A stretch of DNA of 64,000 nucleotides, taken from positions 1-64,000 of the forward strand of contig JANQMR010000023.1 in the NCBI GenBank assembly GCA_028279985.1, read 5' to 3'. How positions within the stretch are numbered: the stretch's first letter is position 1; each line of letters opens with the position of its first letter. The notes beneath the pieces were generated by a model, which was not told the DNA's origin, searched no databases, and was given only the letters and a program-made list of their open reading frames with translations. Origin of the DNA: Woeseiaceae bacterium (lineage in GTDB: Bacteria; Pseudomonadota; Gammaproteobacteria; Steroidobacterales; Woeseiaceae). Position numbers and translations under genes: made by a program. Below are positions 36,194-45,360 of the stretch, in pieces.

Positions 36194-36915
36194 GGTCCCT
36201 CGCTCCCTACGGTCGCGGATATGGTCGCCTGGATCGCTTCGGCGGCGCGGCGGGGATCGTCGGCGTCCCGTATCGGCCGGCCGACGACGACGTGGTCCGC
36301 GCCGTTGGCGAAGGCGGTCTCCACGCTGACCACACGCTTCTGGTCGCCGGCGGGTTTGTTGTCGACCGGCCTGATGCCGGGGGTAACGACGAGCAGGCTG
36401 TGATCGACATGCTCGCGCAACCTCGGCACTTCGAGACCGGAGGAGATCACGCCGTCACATCCCGCCTCCAGCGCCCGTCTTGCGCGGGACAGAACCAGCG
36501 CCTCGATGTCGCAGTCGAAGCCCAGGTCGTCGAGGTCGCCGCGATCCAGGCTGGTCAATACCGTAACCGCGAGCACCTTCAGGGTGTCACCCTTGTTCGC
36601 GGCGGCGGCTTCCATGATCGACTGGTTGCCGTGCACCGTCACGAAACTCGCGCCGCGATCCTTGAGCTGGCGCACGGCGGAGCCGACGGTTGCCGGAATG
36701 TCGAAAAACTTGAGATCGCAGAAAACCCGTTTGTCGCGGGCCAAGAGCCAGTCCAGCAATTCGAAATAGCCGCCGCTCATCATCAGCTCCAGGCCGATCT
36801 TGTAGAAGCTCACGGCATCGCCCAGCCGTTCGACCAGCGCCCGCGCCTCGTCGCCGTCGGCCACGTCCATCGCGAAGATGAGTCTGTCTCTCAACGGAAT
36901 GCTCTTGTGTTTCAC
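36190..36915 (-). CDS. pyrF: Orotidine 5'-phosphate decarboxylase
   Basis: Last step of UMP synthesis. 241 aa, normal size. Catalytic [15 protein letters not shown] (Asp-Lys-Asp), substrate motifs [23 protein letters not shown], and phosphate site [12 protein letters not shown] with TPGIRP. Start ATG at 36915 ([19 protein letters not shown]). Its stop overlaps the hemE start. Confidence 0.96.
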   Translation of the reverse strand: MKHKSIPLRDRLIFAMDVADGDEARALVERLGDAVSFYKIGLELMMSGGYFELLDWLLARDKRVFCDLKFFDIPATVGSAVRQLKDRGASFVTVHGNQSIMEAAAANKGDTLKVLAVTVLTSLDRGDLDDLGFDCDIEALVLSRARRALEAGCDGVISSGLEVPRLREHVDHSLLVVTPGIRPVDNKPAGDQKRVVSVETAFANGADHVVVGRPIRDADDPRRAAEAIQATISATVGSEGP

Positions 36916-37059
36916 GTTCGTCCCTGCCTGCTCGCGCGGCGCATTCTAGCAGCTCGGCGCCTTTCCATAGACCCCGGCCCGGTGGGACGTAGGGAACAAC
37001 ACCTGCCACGAGTGCCGTCTCCGCGCCGGGAAACCCCTGCATGCGTCCGGCGAAGCCCC

Positions 37060-38193
37060 CTAGGCCGCGGCCGTGAGCCGCTCGTGCTCCGCCATTGCAA
37101 AACGGTCGGTCATGCCGGCGATGTAATCGGCGACGGTCCGCGCCCTCGAACCCGGATCGTCGCCGCAGGCGGCGGCGAAATCCCCGGGCATCCGGGTCAC
37201 GTCTTCCATGAAAAGCCCGAACAGCTCCTCGACGATCGTCCGTGCCTTGAGGCTCGTCGCGAGCTTGTTTTCGTGCAGGTAGAGATGCCGGTTCAAAAAA
37301 CGCTTCAGTGCGCGATGCTGCCCGGCAATCTCCGTCGAGAAACCGACCAGCGGACGGCCGGCGAGGCGTACCTCCTCGATGGATCGCGGGTCGTGTCGTT
37401 CGATGTTCGAGCGCGTCTGGACGATCAGGTCGCTGACGACCGTGTCGATCATCCGGCGGACGATCTCGAATACCCGCTTGCGCGGTTCGAGTTCGGGATA
37501 ACGGCCGACGACGGCCAGGTACTGCGTGTCGAACAGGGCCTGTTCGCGAAGCTGATCGACTTCGAGCAAGCCCGAGCGCAGGCCGTCGTCGACGTCGTGG
37601 TTGTTGTAGGCGATCGCATCCGCGAGGTCTGCAAGCTGCGCTTCGAGGCCCGGCTGCCGCCGCTCCATGAATCGTTCGCCTAGCGCGCCGAGTTCGCGGG
37701 CGTTGCGCAGGGAACAGTGCTTGAGTATGCCCTCGCGGGTCTCGAACATCAGGTTCAGCCCGCGAAACTCGGCGTACCGGTTTTCGAGCTCGTCCACCAC
37801 TCGCAAGGACTGCAGGTTGTGTTCGAAGCCGCCGTAATCGCGCATACAGGCGTTCAAGGCATCCTGTCCGGCATGGCCGAAGGGCGTATGGCCCAGGTCG
37901 TGCGCCAGGCAGATCGCCTCGGTCAGGTGTTCGTCCAGGCCCAAGGCGCGTGCGGCGGTGCGCGCGATCTGCGCTACCTCCAGCGAATGGGTGAGCCGGG
38001 TCCGATACATGTCGCCTTCGTGATTGACGAAGACCTGGGTCTTGTACATCAGCCGCCTGAAGGCGGCCGAGTGAATGATGCGATCGCGATCGCGCTGGTA
38101 TTCGCCGCGATAGGCCGCGGCAGGCTCCGGACGGCGGCGGCCTCGCGACATCGATTCGTCCGCCGCATACGCGGCCAGCGCGGCGCCGGACAT
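37060..38193 (-). CDS. dgt: Deoxyguanosinetriphosphate triphosphohydrolase-like protein
   Basis: HD-domain dNTPase that hydrolyses dNTP to deoxynucleoside and triphosphate. 377 aa from the ATG at 38193 (TGATG overlap with aroB). Metal motif H...HD...D: RTRLTHSLEVAQIARTAARA, CLAHDLGHTPFGHAG, and DLADAIAYNNHDVDDGL. YRGEYQRDRDRIIHSAAFRR at the start is typical of the dGTPase-like type 2 group. Placed downstream of aroKB, a common gammaproteobacterial neighbourhood. Confidence 0.93.
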   Translation of the reverse strand: MSGAALAAYAADESMSRGRRRPEPAAAYRGEYQRDRDRIIHSAAFRRLMYKTQVFVNHEGDMYRTRLTHSLEVAQIARTAARALGLDEHLTEAICLAHDLGHTPFGHAGQDALNACMRDYGGFEHNLQSLRVVDELENRYAEFRGLNLMFETREGILKHCSLRNARELGALGERFMERRQPGLEAQLADLADAIAYNNHDVDDGLRSGLLEVDQLREQALFDTQYLAVVGRYPELEPRKRVFEIVRRMIDTVVSDLIVQTRSNIERHDPRSIEEVRLAGRPLVGFSTEIAGQHRALKRFLNRHLYLHENKLATSLKARTIVEELFGLFMEDVTRMPGDFAAACGDDPGSRARTVADYIAGMTDRFAMAEHERLTAAA

Positions 38194-39263
38194 CAGGCGG
38201 CCGCGGCGAGCAGCCGGTCGAGCTTGGCCTCGGAGTATTCCGAGGTGACGATCGCCTCGCCGAGTTTCGGCAGCAGCACGAAACGAAGCTGCTTGCGTTG
38301 CACTTTCTTGTCCAGGGCCATCGCCTGCCTGAGCTTCGACGCACCGATCGCGGGCGGCGCGACCGGCAGGCCGGCGCGCGTAACGAGGTCCCGGATTCGG
38401 GCCACGTCGGCGGCGTCGATGTCGCTGAGCGTCGCCGCCATGACCATGCCGGCGGCGACCGCCTCGCCGTGCAGCCACTGGCCGTATCCCTGGCAACGCT
38501 CGATGGCATGACCGAAGGTATGGCCGAAGTTGAGAATCGCCCGCCGGCCCCGCTCGCGCTCGTCGGCCGCGACCACCGCCGCCTTGAGCTCGCAGGAACG
38601 GCGAATGGCATGCGCCAGCGCGGCGGGATCGCGAGCCGCCAACGCATCCATGTTTCGTTCCAGCCACTCGAAGAACGCGATGTCGGCAATGGCGCCGTAT
38701 TTGATGACCTCGGCGAGTCCTGCCTTCAACTCACGATCCGGCAAGGTGGACAGGGTGTCGGTATCGATGCACACGAAGCCGGGTTGGTGAAAGGCACCGA
38801 TCAGGTTCTTGCCTTGCTCGTGATTGACGCCGGTCTTTCCGCCGACCGACGAATCGACCTGGGCCAGCAGTGTCGTCGGTACCTGCACGAAGTCGACGCC
38901 GCGCATGTAACTGGCTGCCGCGAACCCGGCGATGTCGCCGACCACGCCGCCGCCCAGGGCAATGACCGTCGTATCGCGCGACGCCCCCGCGGTCACCAGC
39001 GCATCGAGAATCGACGCCATCGTCGAGAGCGTCTTGTGAGCTTCGCCATCCGGAAGACTGATGCTGGTGCTCGTTCGGTCGCGCAGGCTCGCTTCGAGCG
39101 CCTCGATATACAGGGGTGCAACCGTGTCGTTGGTGACGATCAGGCAGTCGGGACCGGCGACGTACGAAGCCAGATCGTAGCCGCCGCCGAGCAGGCCCTG
39201 CCCGATCACGATCGGGTAACTTCGCGCCCCGAGCTCGACGTTGACGGTGTGTTGCACGCTCAT
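38193..39263 (-). CDS. aroB: 3-dehydroquinate synthase
   Basis: Second step of the shikimate pathway (DAHP to 3-dehydroquinate), NAD- and metal-dependent. 356 aa. Motifs [61 protein letters not shown], and metal ligands in [24 protein letters not shown] and WLHGEAVA. Follows aroK after 9 nt in the pilMNOPQ-aroKB arrangement. Confidence 0.97.
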   Translation of the reverse strand: MSVQHTVNVELGARSYPIVIGQGLLGGGYDLASYVAGPDCLIVTNDTVAPLYIEALEASLRDRTSTSISLPDGEAHKTLSTMASILDALVTAGASRDTTVIALGGGVVGDIAGFAAASYMRGVDFVQVPTTLLAQVDSSVGGKTGVNHEQGKNLIGAFHQPGFVCIDTDTLSTLPDRELKAGLAEVIKYGAIADIAFFEWLERNMDALAARDPAALAHAIRRSCELKAAVVAADERERGRRAILNFGHTFGHAIERCQGYGQWLHGEAVAAGMVMAATLSDIDAADVARIRDLVTRAGLPVAPPAIGASKLRQAMALDKKVQRKQLRFVLLPKLGEAIVTSEYSEAKLDRLLAAAA

Positions 39264-39272
39264 CGGCGTAGA

Positions 39273-39782
39273 TTAACCGACTCTGGCGAAAATCTCCTTG
39301 GCGACGTCGCGCACCTTGCGGCCGTCGGTGTCCACGACGAGGTCCGCGATTTCGAGATACATCGGCTCACGCTCGATCATCAGTTGCTCCAGCGTCTCCC
39401 GCGGATCGGTGTTTTCCAGAAGCGGTCGCTCGCGGCCTTTGCGGGTGCGCGCGACCTGCTGATCGACGCCGGTCCTGAGATAAACCACGTAGCCGCGCGC
39501 GCCCAAGGCGCTGCGACTGGCCGGATCGATCACGCCGCCGCCGCCGGTCGCAAGCACGACCCCGGTCCGCGAAGACAGCTCGTCGATCACGGCCGCCTCG
39601 CGTTTTCGAAAACCGGCTTCGCCTTCTTTCTCGAATATGAAGGCGATGTCGACACCGGTTCTCGACTCTATCTCGTCGTCGCTGTCGATGAAGTCGAGAC
39701 GCAGCAGGCGCGCGAGCTGCCGTCCGACGGCGGATTTGCCGGAACCCATCGGGCCGATCAGGAACAGGTTCTGCGGTTGCAT
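39273..39782 (-). CDS. aroK: Shikimate kinase
   Basis: Phosphorylates shikimate. 169 aa from the ATG at 39782 (MQPQNLFLIGPMGSGKS); a start at 39821 would add 13 residues not seen in the family. P-loop GPMGSGKS (10-17), substrate DSDDEIESRTG, adenine-side ATGGGGVIDPASR, lid RKGRERPLL. Follows a terminator-like hairpin after pilQ, so it may have its own promoter. Confidence 0.96.
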   Translation of the reverse strand: MQPQNLFLIGPMGSGKSAVGRQLARLLRLDFIDSDDEIESRTGVDIAFIFEKEGEAGFRKREAAVIDELSSRTGVVLATGGGGVIDPASRSALGARGYVVYLRTGVDQQVARTRKGRERPLLENTDPRETLEQLMIEREPMYLEIADLVVDTDGRKVRDVAKEIFARVG

Positions 39783-39840
39783 GGTGAGTGCCGGTCCTGT
39801 TCCGCCGAATTGCTTGTCCAATATTGGTTATCCAATAGAG

Positions 39841-39864
39841 AAAGCCAACCCGAAGGTTGGCTTT
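39841..39864. terminator. Intrinsic terminator between pilQ and aroK
   Basis: Perfect 10-bp hairpin AAAGCCAACC / GGTTGGCTTT with a CGAA loop; symmetrical, with short A/T flanks on both sides. On the minus strand it would end pilMNOPQ transcripts before aroK, perhaps partially. Confidence 0.75.
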
Positions 39865-39913
39865 CGCGTTCATTTTCTCTTAGCGGAGCAGGGCGCCAGG
39901 GATCATGCGCATA

Positions 39914-39930
39914 GCGTTAACAGGCCCTAG
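39914..39930. repeat. CTAG-ended element, family 3, end fragment
   Basis: GCGTTAACAGGCCCTAG matches the end of the element at 26225-26310 (GTGTTAACAGGTCCTAG) at 15 of 17 positions. Its TAG is the stop codon of pilQ on the minus strand. Confidence 0.55.
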
Positions 39931-42107
39931 TCGATGCTCGCACCTTCCTCGAGGATCCGCGGCGTGACGAATATCAGAAGCTCCGCCTTGTTGTGCGTGC
40001 GTTGCGTGTTCTTGAACAGATTGCCGGCAACCGGAATATCGCCAAGGAACGGTACCTTGGTGATCGTCTCGCGACGCTCCGTTTCGTAGATACCGCCGAG
40101 CACCACGGTCTGGCCGTCCTTGACCAGGACCTGGGTCTCGACGTTTCGCGTATCGATGCTCGGCACCGTGCCGCCGAGGCCGCCGGTGGAGATGATCTCA
40201 CCGACATTGTCCTTGCTGACGATCAAATCCATGATGATGTTGTTGTCCGGCGTGATCTGCGGCGTCACCTCTAGACTCAGCACGGCTTTCTTGAACTGGA
40301 TCGTCGTCGCGCCCGAGGAAGCCGCTTGCTGGTAGGGAATCTCCACGCCCTGTTCGATGCGGGCCTCTTTCTGGTTGGAGGTGATGATCCGCGGCGTCGA
40401 GATCAGCTCGCCGCGTCCCTCGGCTTCGAGCGCCGTGAGCTCGAGGTCGACGATGTAGTCGTCCTCGAGCACGGCCAGCGAGAAACGGCCGGCGGCGTTC
40501 GAGACCGGCACGTTGACGTTGTAACGATTGCCGAGGGTCGGCAGATCGAACAACACGTTGCTCGACGGATCGGCCAGATTATTGAGATAGGATCCGATGG
40601 CGCTATCGGTGCCGGTGCCGGTGCCCGATGCAACCAGGAAGTTGCCCGGCTCGGCCTCGTGCCAGGTCGTGACGCCCAGGCGAACGCCGAGGTCCCGGCT
40701 GGAGTCGTCGTTGACGATGACGATCCGCGACTCGATCAGCACCTGCTTGATCGGCACGTCCAGGGTACGCACCAGACGCCGGACGTTTTCCAGGCGGTTC
40801 GCCGTATCCTGGACCAACAGCGTATTGGTGCGACCGTCGACCGCGATGCTGCCCCGGTCCGAGAGCAGTGAGTTCTCGCTGTCGGCGCCGATCAGCGCGG
40901 CCAGGTCCCCAGCCTTGGCGTAATTGACCTGCAGGTACTCCGAGTACAACGGCTCCAGCTCGCTGATCGCCCGCCTGGTCTCGAGGTCCGCGGTCTCACG
41001 GGCGGCGATTTCCTCCGCGGGTGCGACGATGATCACGTTGCCGTTCTGGCGCATGTCGAGACCCTTGGTCGTCATCACGATGTCCAGCGCCTGGTCCCAC
41101 GGAACGTTACGCAGGCGCAAGGTGACGTTCCCCTGCACCGTGTCGGACACGATGATGTTGCGGCCCGATGTCTCCGCAAGGAGTTGCAGCACGGCGCGTG
41201 TTTCGATGTCCTGGAAGTTCAAGGTCAGGCGCTGGCCTTCGTATTCCTTGGCTTCGGAAAACAGGCCGGAGACTTCTTCGGGCGTATCGAGGACCGGGTT
41301 GATTTCGATCGTGAAATCGTTGTCCGACTGATAGGCGAGCTGCTCGTATTCACCGTCGGCCGAGATCACGATGCGCGTATCCAGGTTGGCCTTCAGCGCG
41401 TCCACGGTGGACACCGGCGTTGCGAAGTCCATGACGTCCAGGCGGCGCATCAGCTCGCTCGGCAATGCGGTATCCTTGAATATGGCGACGACCCGGTTGC
41501 CTTCCTGGCGAATGTCCACCGGCGTGGACGGGTCCGTGAGGTTGATCAGCACGCGGCCGCCGCCGTCGCGGGTACGGCGGAAGTCCACGCCGGCAATGGA
41601 ACGGACGCCGGGCGCCGCGTACGAAGCCGGCGACGGAGCGGGACCGCCGTCGAAGTGGGTGGTATCCGCGCGGTAATCGTCGCCGTCGCCCAGGAGCACG
41701 GTCACGGTGTTGCCGCTGCGACGCGTCTCGTAGGGCACCATCGTGTCGAGGTTGAGCACGACACGGGTCCGGCCGCCGGCTTCGGCCGTGAGCACCGTGT
41801 CCAGCGGACCCAGGTTGACGTCGGTGCGGCGGGACTGCAGACCCAGCGTCGTGTTCGGCAGATCCAACGCGATACGCGCCGGACTCTCGATCGTAAACGC
41901 CAACGGCTCGGGCGCGGTGTCGCTCATGACCAAAGTGAGCTCCACGCGTTGTCCGGACACACTCTGTACCTGAATGTCCTGCAGGCGGTTACCCTCCTGC
42001 GCGCTCGCGGAAACTGCCGCCAATGTCAGCAGCGCTGTCGTCGCCAGCGCCGCCGTTGCTTTCACCGCGCGCCGGACACCGGCCGCCGGTTGTGTGTTGA
42101 GCATCAT
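39927..42107 (-). CDS. pilQ: Type IV pilus secretin PilQ
   Basis: Outer-membrane secretin through which type IV pili extend and retract. 726 aa from the ATG at 42107, which has GGGAG 8 nt upstream; an ATG at 42128 lacks a site. Signal peptide (ATAALATTALLTLAAVSASA). Two AMIN domains bind peptidoglycan (about 40-135 and 160-250). The STN/N0 segment is ETRAVLQLLAETSGRNIIVS, then a secretin N domain and the secretin core with VEIPYQQAASSGATTIQFKK and VLGGIYETERRETITKVPFL near the end. Last gene of pilMNOPQ. Confidence 0.96.
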   Translation of the reverse strand: MMLNTQPAAGVRRAVKATAALATTALLTLAAVSASAQEGNRLQDIQVQSVSGQRVELTLVMSDTAPEPLAFTIESPARIALDLPNTTLGLQSRRTDVNLGPLDTVLTAEAGGRTRVVLNLDTMVPYETRRSGNTVTVLLGDGDDYRADTTHFDGGPAPSPASYAAPGVRSIAGVDFRRTRDGGGRVLINLTDPSTPVDIRQEGNRVVAIFKDTALPSELMRRLDVMDFATPVSTVDALKANLDTRIVISADGEYEQLAYQSDNDFTIEINPVLDTPEEVSGLFSEAKEYEGQRLTLNFQDIETRAVLQLLAETSGRNIIVSDTVQGNVTLRLRNVPWDQALDIVMTTKGLDMRQNGNVIIVAPAEEIAARETADLETRRAISELEPLYSEYLQVNYAKAGDLAALIGADSENSLLSDRGSIAVDGRTNTLLVQDTANRLENVRRLVRTLDVPIKQVLIESRIVIVNDDSSRDLGVRLGVTTWHEAEPGNFLVASGTGTGTDSAIGSYLNNLADPSSNVLFDLPTLGNRYNVNVPVSNAAGRFSLAVLEDDYIVDLELTALEAEGRGELISTPRIITSNQKEARIEQGVEIPYQQAASSGATTIQFKKAVLSLEVTPQITPDNNIIMDLIVSKDNVGEIISTGGLGGTVPSIDTRNVETQVLVKDGQTVVLGGIYETERRETITKVPFLGDIPVAGNLFKNTQRTHNKAELLIFVTPRILEEGASID

Positions 42108-42150
42108 TCCCGTTACTCCCAGTTCCATTCAGGCATCGGTCCGCAAGACA

Positions 42151-42669
42151 TCAGTCCGCAAGACCGATAGCAGCATCCCGCTCGATGTAGCCGCCGATCC
42201 CGTCGGAAATAATCTCCGTCAGTAGGATTCTCGAATCCGAGATTTCAATGATCTGACCGTCGTTCTGTCCCATGTAGTTGCCGGGGACGACGCGATGAAT
42301 CAGACCGTCCGAGGTCTGCACGAGCCCGAAAGTCGTGTTACCCATGTCCAAGGTGCCGACCATGCGCAGCGTGTCCAGTGAATAGCCCTCCAGGAACTCG
42401 CGGCTGCGTTCGACGTCCGGACGCACGCCGGGCTGGCCGGTCGCGGCCGGCGTGTCGGGCACGAACGGCGAGCGAACGCCTTCCGCGTCCGCGACGTAGG
42501 TGAAGACCTCGTACGGGGTGATCTCGGGCAAAGGTTCGATACGGCCGCCGGGCCGTGCCTTGATTTCGTTGATATAGCGGTCGAGATCGTCGTTACCGCC
42601 GCCGCAACCGGACAGGCCGCCCAGAACCAGCGTCAGCGTGACGGCGCGAAGAATGACGAGCGTTTTCAT
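42151..42669 (-). CDS. pilP: Type IV pilus assembly lipoprotein PilP
   Basis: 172 aa. Lipoprotein signal with lipobox LSGC (Cys22), then a proline-rich linker (RPGGRIEPLPEITPYEVFTY) and the conserved PilP beta domain (SLDTLRMVGTLDMGNTTFGL; VVPGNYMGQNDGQIIEI). Inner-membrane-attached periplasmic partner linking PilNO to PilQ. 4 nt after pilO. A 15-bp part of its 3' end (TCAGTCCGCAAGACC) is partly duplicated just downstream near 42133-42147. Confidence 0.95.
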   Translation of the reverse strand: MKTLVILRAVTLTLVLGGLSGCGGGNDDLDRYINEIKARPGGRIEPLPEITPYEVFTYVADAEGVRSPFVPDTPAATGQPGVRPDVERSREFLEGYSLDTLRMVGTLDMGNTTFGLVQTSDGLIHRVVPGNYMGQNDGQIIEISDSRILLTEIISDGIGGYIERDAAIGLAD

Positions 42670-42673
42670 TGTT

Positions 42674-43270
42674 CTACTCCGTCTCCTCGATGTACCGGTA
42701 GGTCTGCGCGGTGACCTCCATGCTCAAACGATCGTAACCGTCGCCGTCCTCGGGCGTAATCGTGATGTCGTGCAGGGTCACGATACGCGGCAACGCGGCG
42801 ACGCCGCTGACGAAATTCGCGATTTCGTGGAAACCGCCGGAGAGCCGGATCTTGATGGGTTTTTCGGCGTAGAAGTCCTTGGGAATCTCCGCCTGCGGCT
42901 GGAACAGTTTTTCCTGCAACCCGGCGGCGAGGCCGGTTTGCGAGATATCGACGATCAGGCTCGGAATCTCCGTTTCGCCGGGCAGTTGCCGGAGCATCGT
43001 ACCGAAGCTCTGTTCGATCTGGTCGAGCTGCGCCTTGTAAGCATCGTAGTTGGCGGCCTTGCGCTGCTTGTTCTCGAACACCAGGCGATACTCTTCCTCG
43101 CCCGCCTCCGCGGCCTCGAGGCGGGGATGCAAGTCCTCGACGATCATGAGCCAGATGCCCAAGCCCAGCACGGCGAGAAAAGTCAGCACCACGGCCGCAA
43201 ACCTGAACGGCAACGGCCAGCGGCCGATGTCGTTGACGTCCAGGCTCTTGAGTTCGTCGAGGAGGTTCAT
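42674..43270 (-). CDS. pilO: Type IV pilus alignment protein PilO
   Basis: 198 aa from the ATG at 43270, overlapping pilN by 4 nt. One N-terminal span (FAAVVLTFLAVLGLGIWLMI, about 25-44), a coiled coil (RLEAAEAGEEEYRLVFENK), and the PilO periplasmic ferredoxin-like domain (PSLIVDISQTGLAAGLQ; KIRLSGGFHEIANFVSGVA). Forms a heterodimer with PilN in the inner-membrane platform. Confidence 0.95.
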   Translation of the reverse strand: MNLLDELKSLDVNDIGRWPLPFRFAAVVLTFLAVLGLGIWLMIVEDLHPRLEAAEAGEEEYRLVFENKQRKAANYDAYKAQLDQIEQSFGTMLRQLPGETEIPSLIVDISQTGLAAGLQEKLFQPQAEIPKDFYAEKPIKIRLSGGFHEIANFVSGVAALPRIVTLHDITITPEDGDGYDRLSMEVTAQTYRYIEETE

Positions 43271-43845
43271 CCCGCGTCCTCCCCGGTATCGTCGCCGTCG
43301 GAGCTGAGCTGTTTCAGGTTGACGACGAACTCGGCCTGCCGCGAGCCGCTCCCGCGCACGGTCGTGGTCTCTACCCGGTCGACGTCGGGGTCGGTCAACC
43401 ATTCCGACGCATCGATGCGGCGCATCAGCGCGGAGACGCGGGTGCTGGACTGGGCGACGCCGCGAAGCTCGACCTGGTTGCCGGCTTGCCGCAAGCCGGT
43501 GAGGTAGACGCCGTTCGGAAGCTGCCGCGCGATCTCGTCGAACAGATGCACGATTTCGGGACGGCTTTTTTGTAGCTGGTCGATGATCTCCATGCGCGCG
43601 AGCAGGCGCTCCTTCTGAAGCTCGAGATCGTCGATTTCCTCGATGCTCTTGTCGAGTTCGGCAATCTCGGCCTGCAGACGGTCGTTGCGGCTCTCCTGAT
43701 TCGCAATCATCGAGTTGTAGGCGAACATCGTCAGCATCACGACGGCGATGGCGGCGACCACCGCGCCCGCGAGGGCCACGCCGAAATCGCGCTGGCGTTT
43801 TTTGCGTTCTTCTTCACGCCAGGGAAGCAGGTTGATGCGTGGCAT
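43267..43845 (-). CDS. pilN: Type IV pilus inner-membrane protein PilN
   Basis: 192 aa. The cytoplasmic N-terminus PRINLLPWREEERKKRQRDF is the PilM-binding motif (INLLPWR). It is followed by a span (about 23-45), a coiled coil (RLQAEIAELDKSIEEIDDLE) and a periplasmic domain with LPNGVYLTGLRQ. Starts within TAATG shared with the pilM stop. Confidence 0.96.
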   Translation of the reverse strand: MPRINLLPWREEERKKRQRDFGVALAGAVVAAIAVVMLTMFAYNSMIANQESRNDRLQAEIAELDKSIEEIDDLELQKERLLARMEIIDQLQKSRPEIVHLFDEIARQLPNGVYLTGLRQAGNQVELRGVAQSSTRVSALMRRIDASEWLTDPDVDRVETTTVRGSGSRQAEFVVNLKQLSSDGDDTGEDAG

Positions 43846-44906
43846 TAGTCGAAGCTCCTCAGGGCAAGGCCACAGGCCGTGAGCAGCGCGGTTGCATCCT
43901 TGTGCACGCCCTGTGACTTGGCCTTCGAAGAGATTTTCATCTGACCCAGCGGATCGCCGACTTCGGTGGGAATGCCCACGCGCGACGAGATCAAGTCGGC
44001 GATACCCGGGATGTTCGCGCAGCCGCCGCAGACCAGCACCATGTCCGGTTGCTCCCGGCCGCCGCCGGACGCAAGATAGAACTGCAAGGAGCGGCTGACC
44101 TGCTGGGTCATGTCGTCGATGAACGGCTCGAGCACCTCGGGCTGGTAGTTACTCGGCAGACCGCCCTGTTTTTTCGCGCGGCCCGCGTCTTCCATCGACA
44201 GGCCGTAAGTACGCATGATCTCCTCGGTCAGTTGCTGGCCGCCGAAGTTGAAGTCCCGCGTGTAAATGACCTTGAGGTCCTGCAGCACGCTGAAGGTGGT
44301 GCTGCTGGCGCCGATGTCGACGACCGCGACCGAGTGTCCGAGCCCGCCGTCGGGAACCTGGTGGCTCAGGAGCTGACAGGCATTCTCCAAGGCAAAAGCC
44401 TCGACGTCGACCACCTGGGTCGTCAGCCCCGCGGCATTGACCGCGGCCTGGCGCTGTTCGACGTTTTCGGTGCGGGTCGCAACGAGCAACACGTCCATCA
44501 GTTCAGGGTCCTTGCTGTTGGCGCCGACGATTTCGTAGTCGAAGCTGACCTCTTCCATCGGGAACGGAATGTACTGATCGGCCTGAATCTCGACCTGCCC
44601 TTCGAGGTCCCGCTCGGACAGGCTGGACGGCATCTGAATGACTTTGGTGATTGCCGCGTCGCCGCTGATCGCCACCGCGACGTCGGTCGCCTTGGCGCCG
44701 GCCCGCTTGACGGCCCGGCGTATCGCCTCGCCGACCGCCTTGGCGTCGACGATGGCTTTTTCACTGACCGAGCTCGGCGGCGTGGGCTCGGCGGAATACG
44801 ACTCGACCCTATAGCGCTTGCCGCTTTGCGACAGCTCGATCAGCTTGACCGACGAGGTCGTGATGTCGAGGCCCAACAAGGGTTGCGTTTTCTTGCCGAA
44901 TAGCAC
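43845..44906 (-). CDS. pilM: Type IV pilus actin-like ATPase PilM
   Basis: 353 aa, actin/FtsA-like cytoplasmic protein binding PilN. Motifs LLGLDITTSSVKLIEL (phosphate 1), AVVDIGASSTTFSVL (phosphate 2), and VLVCGGCANIPGIADLI (adenosine). GTG start at 44906 with AGAAGGG 7 nt upstream. First gene of the pilMNOPQ operon and divergent from the PBP1A gene, the conserved gammaproteobacterial layout. Confidence 0.96.
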   Translation of the reverse strand: MLFGKKTQPLLGLDITTSSVKLIELSQSGKRYRVESYSAEPTPPSSVSEKAIVDAKAVGEAIRRAVKRAGAKATDVAVAISGDAAITKVIQMPSSLSERDLEGQVEIQADQYIPFPMEEVSFDYEIVGANSKDPELMDVLLVATRTENVEQRQAAVNAAGLTTQVVDVEAFALENACQLLSHQVPDGGLGHSVAVVDIGASSTTFSVLQDLKVIYTRDFNFGGQQLTEEIMRTYGLSMEDAGRAKKQGGLPSNYQPEVLEPFIDDMTQQVSRSLQFYLASGGGREQPDMVLVCGGCANIPGIADLISSRVGIPTEVGDPLGQMKISSKAKSQGVHKDATALLTACGLALRSFD

Positions 44907-45360
44907 GTTTTTTCCCTTCTATGTCGGTAGTTTGCGAGCCAAACGTAAGGCGGAGCCGAATAAGCCGATTTAACTATATATCAATGAAATGTTAAATAAA
45001 ACGTGACTTCGTTCACGATTCAAGCCACGCATGGTACAAGGCATCCGGGGTCGTATTCTGTGAACTGGTTGGCGCCTCGCCCTGAGGCCCGGGACGCGGT
45101 TGCAAGCCGCTGTGCCGGGTGGCTATTATCGACACCGATCAGCACCCGTCACCTGCGTTTGGGCACTGTCGGGACTCTACAGGAGCGGGTTCCGGATGGC
45201 TCCAGGGCCGGTTGCCACCAGAATGCCACATTTTCCGCACCGATCGGACCTCGCGCCTGTCGATACTGACGAGTGATAACTAGTGTCCTGAGCTTACACG
45301 TTACCATTACCGGTCGACGCGGTAATTTTCGCGGGCGTTTGACCGAGAACGGCGGCGGCG
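44907..45360. promoter_or_regulatory. pilM / PBP1A divergent control region
   Basis: 454-bp gap without a gene. On the plus strand TTGCAA (45100-45105) and TATTAT (45124-45129) with 18-bp spacing is a plausible sigma-70 promoter for the PBP1A gene, giving a leader of about 225 nt. The stretch 44970-45010 is very AT-rich (TATATATCA, AAATGTTAAAT) and probably serves pilM on the minus strand, but no clear -35/-10 pair stands out. No -24/-12 sigma-54 site was seen. Confidence 0.4.

Noticed and set aside
44970..45010. Sigma-54 (-24/-12) promoter for pilM
   Set aside because: No TGGCAC-N5-TTGC match in the gap.
45003..45269. Possible small gene in the pilM-PBP1A gap
   Set aside because: No ribosome site, no recognisable domain, and it covers the best promoter candidate; treated as regulatory DNA.
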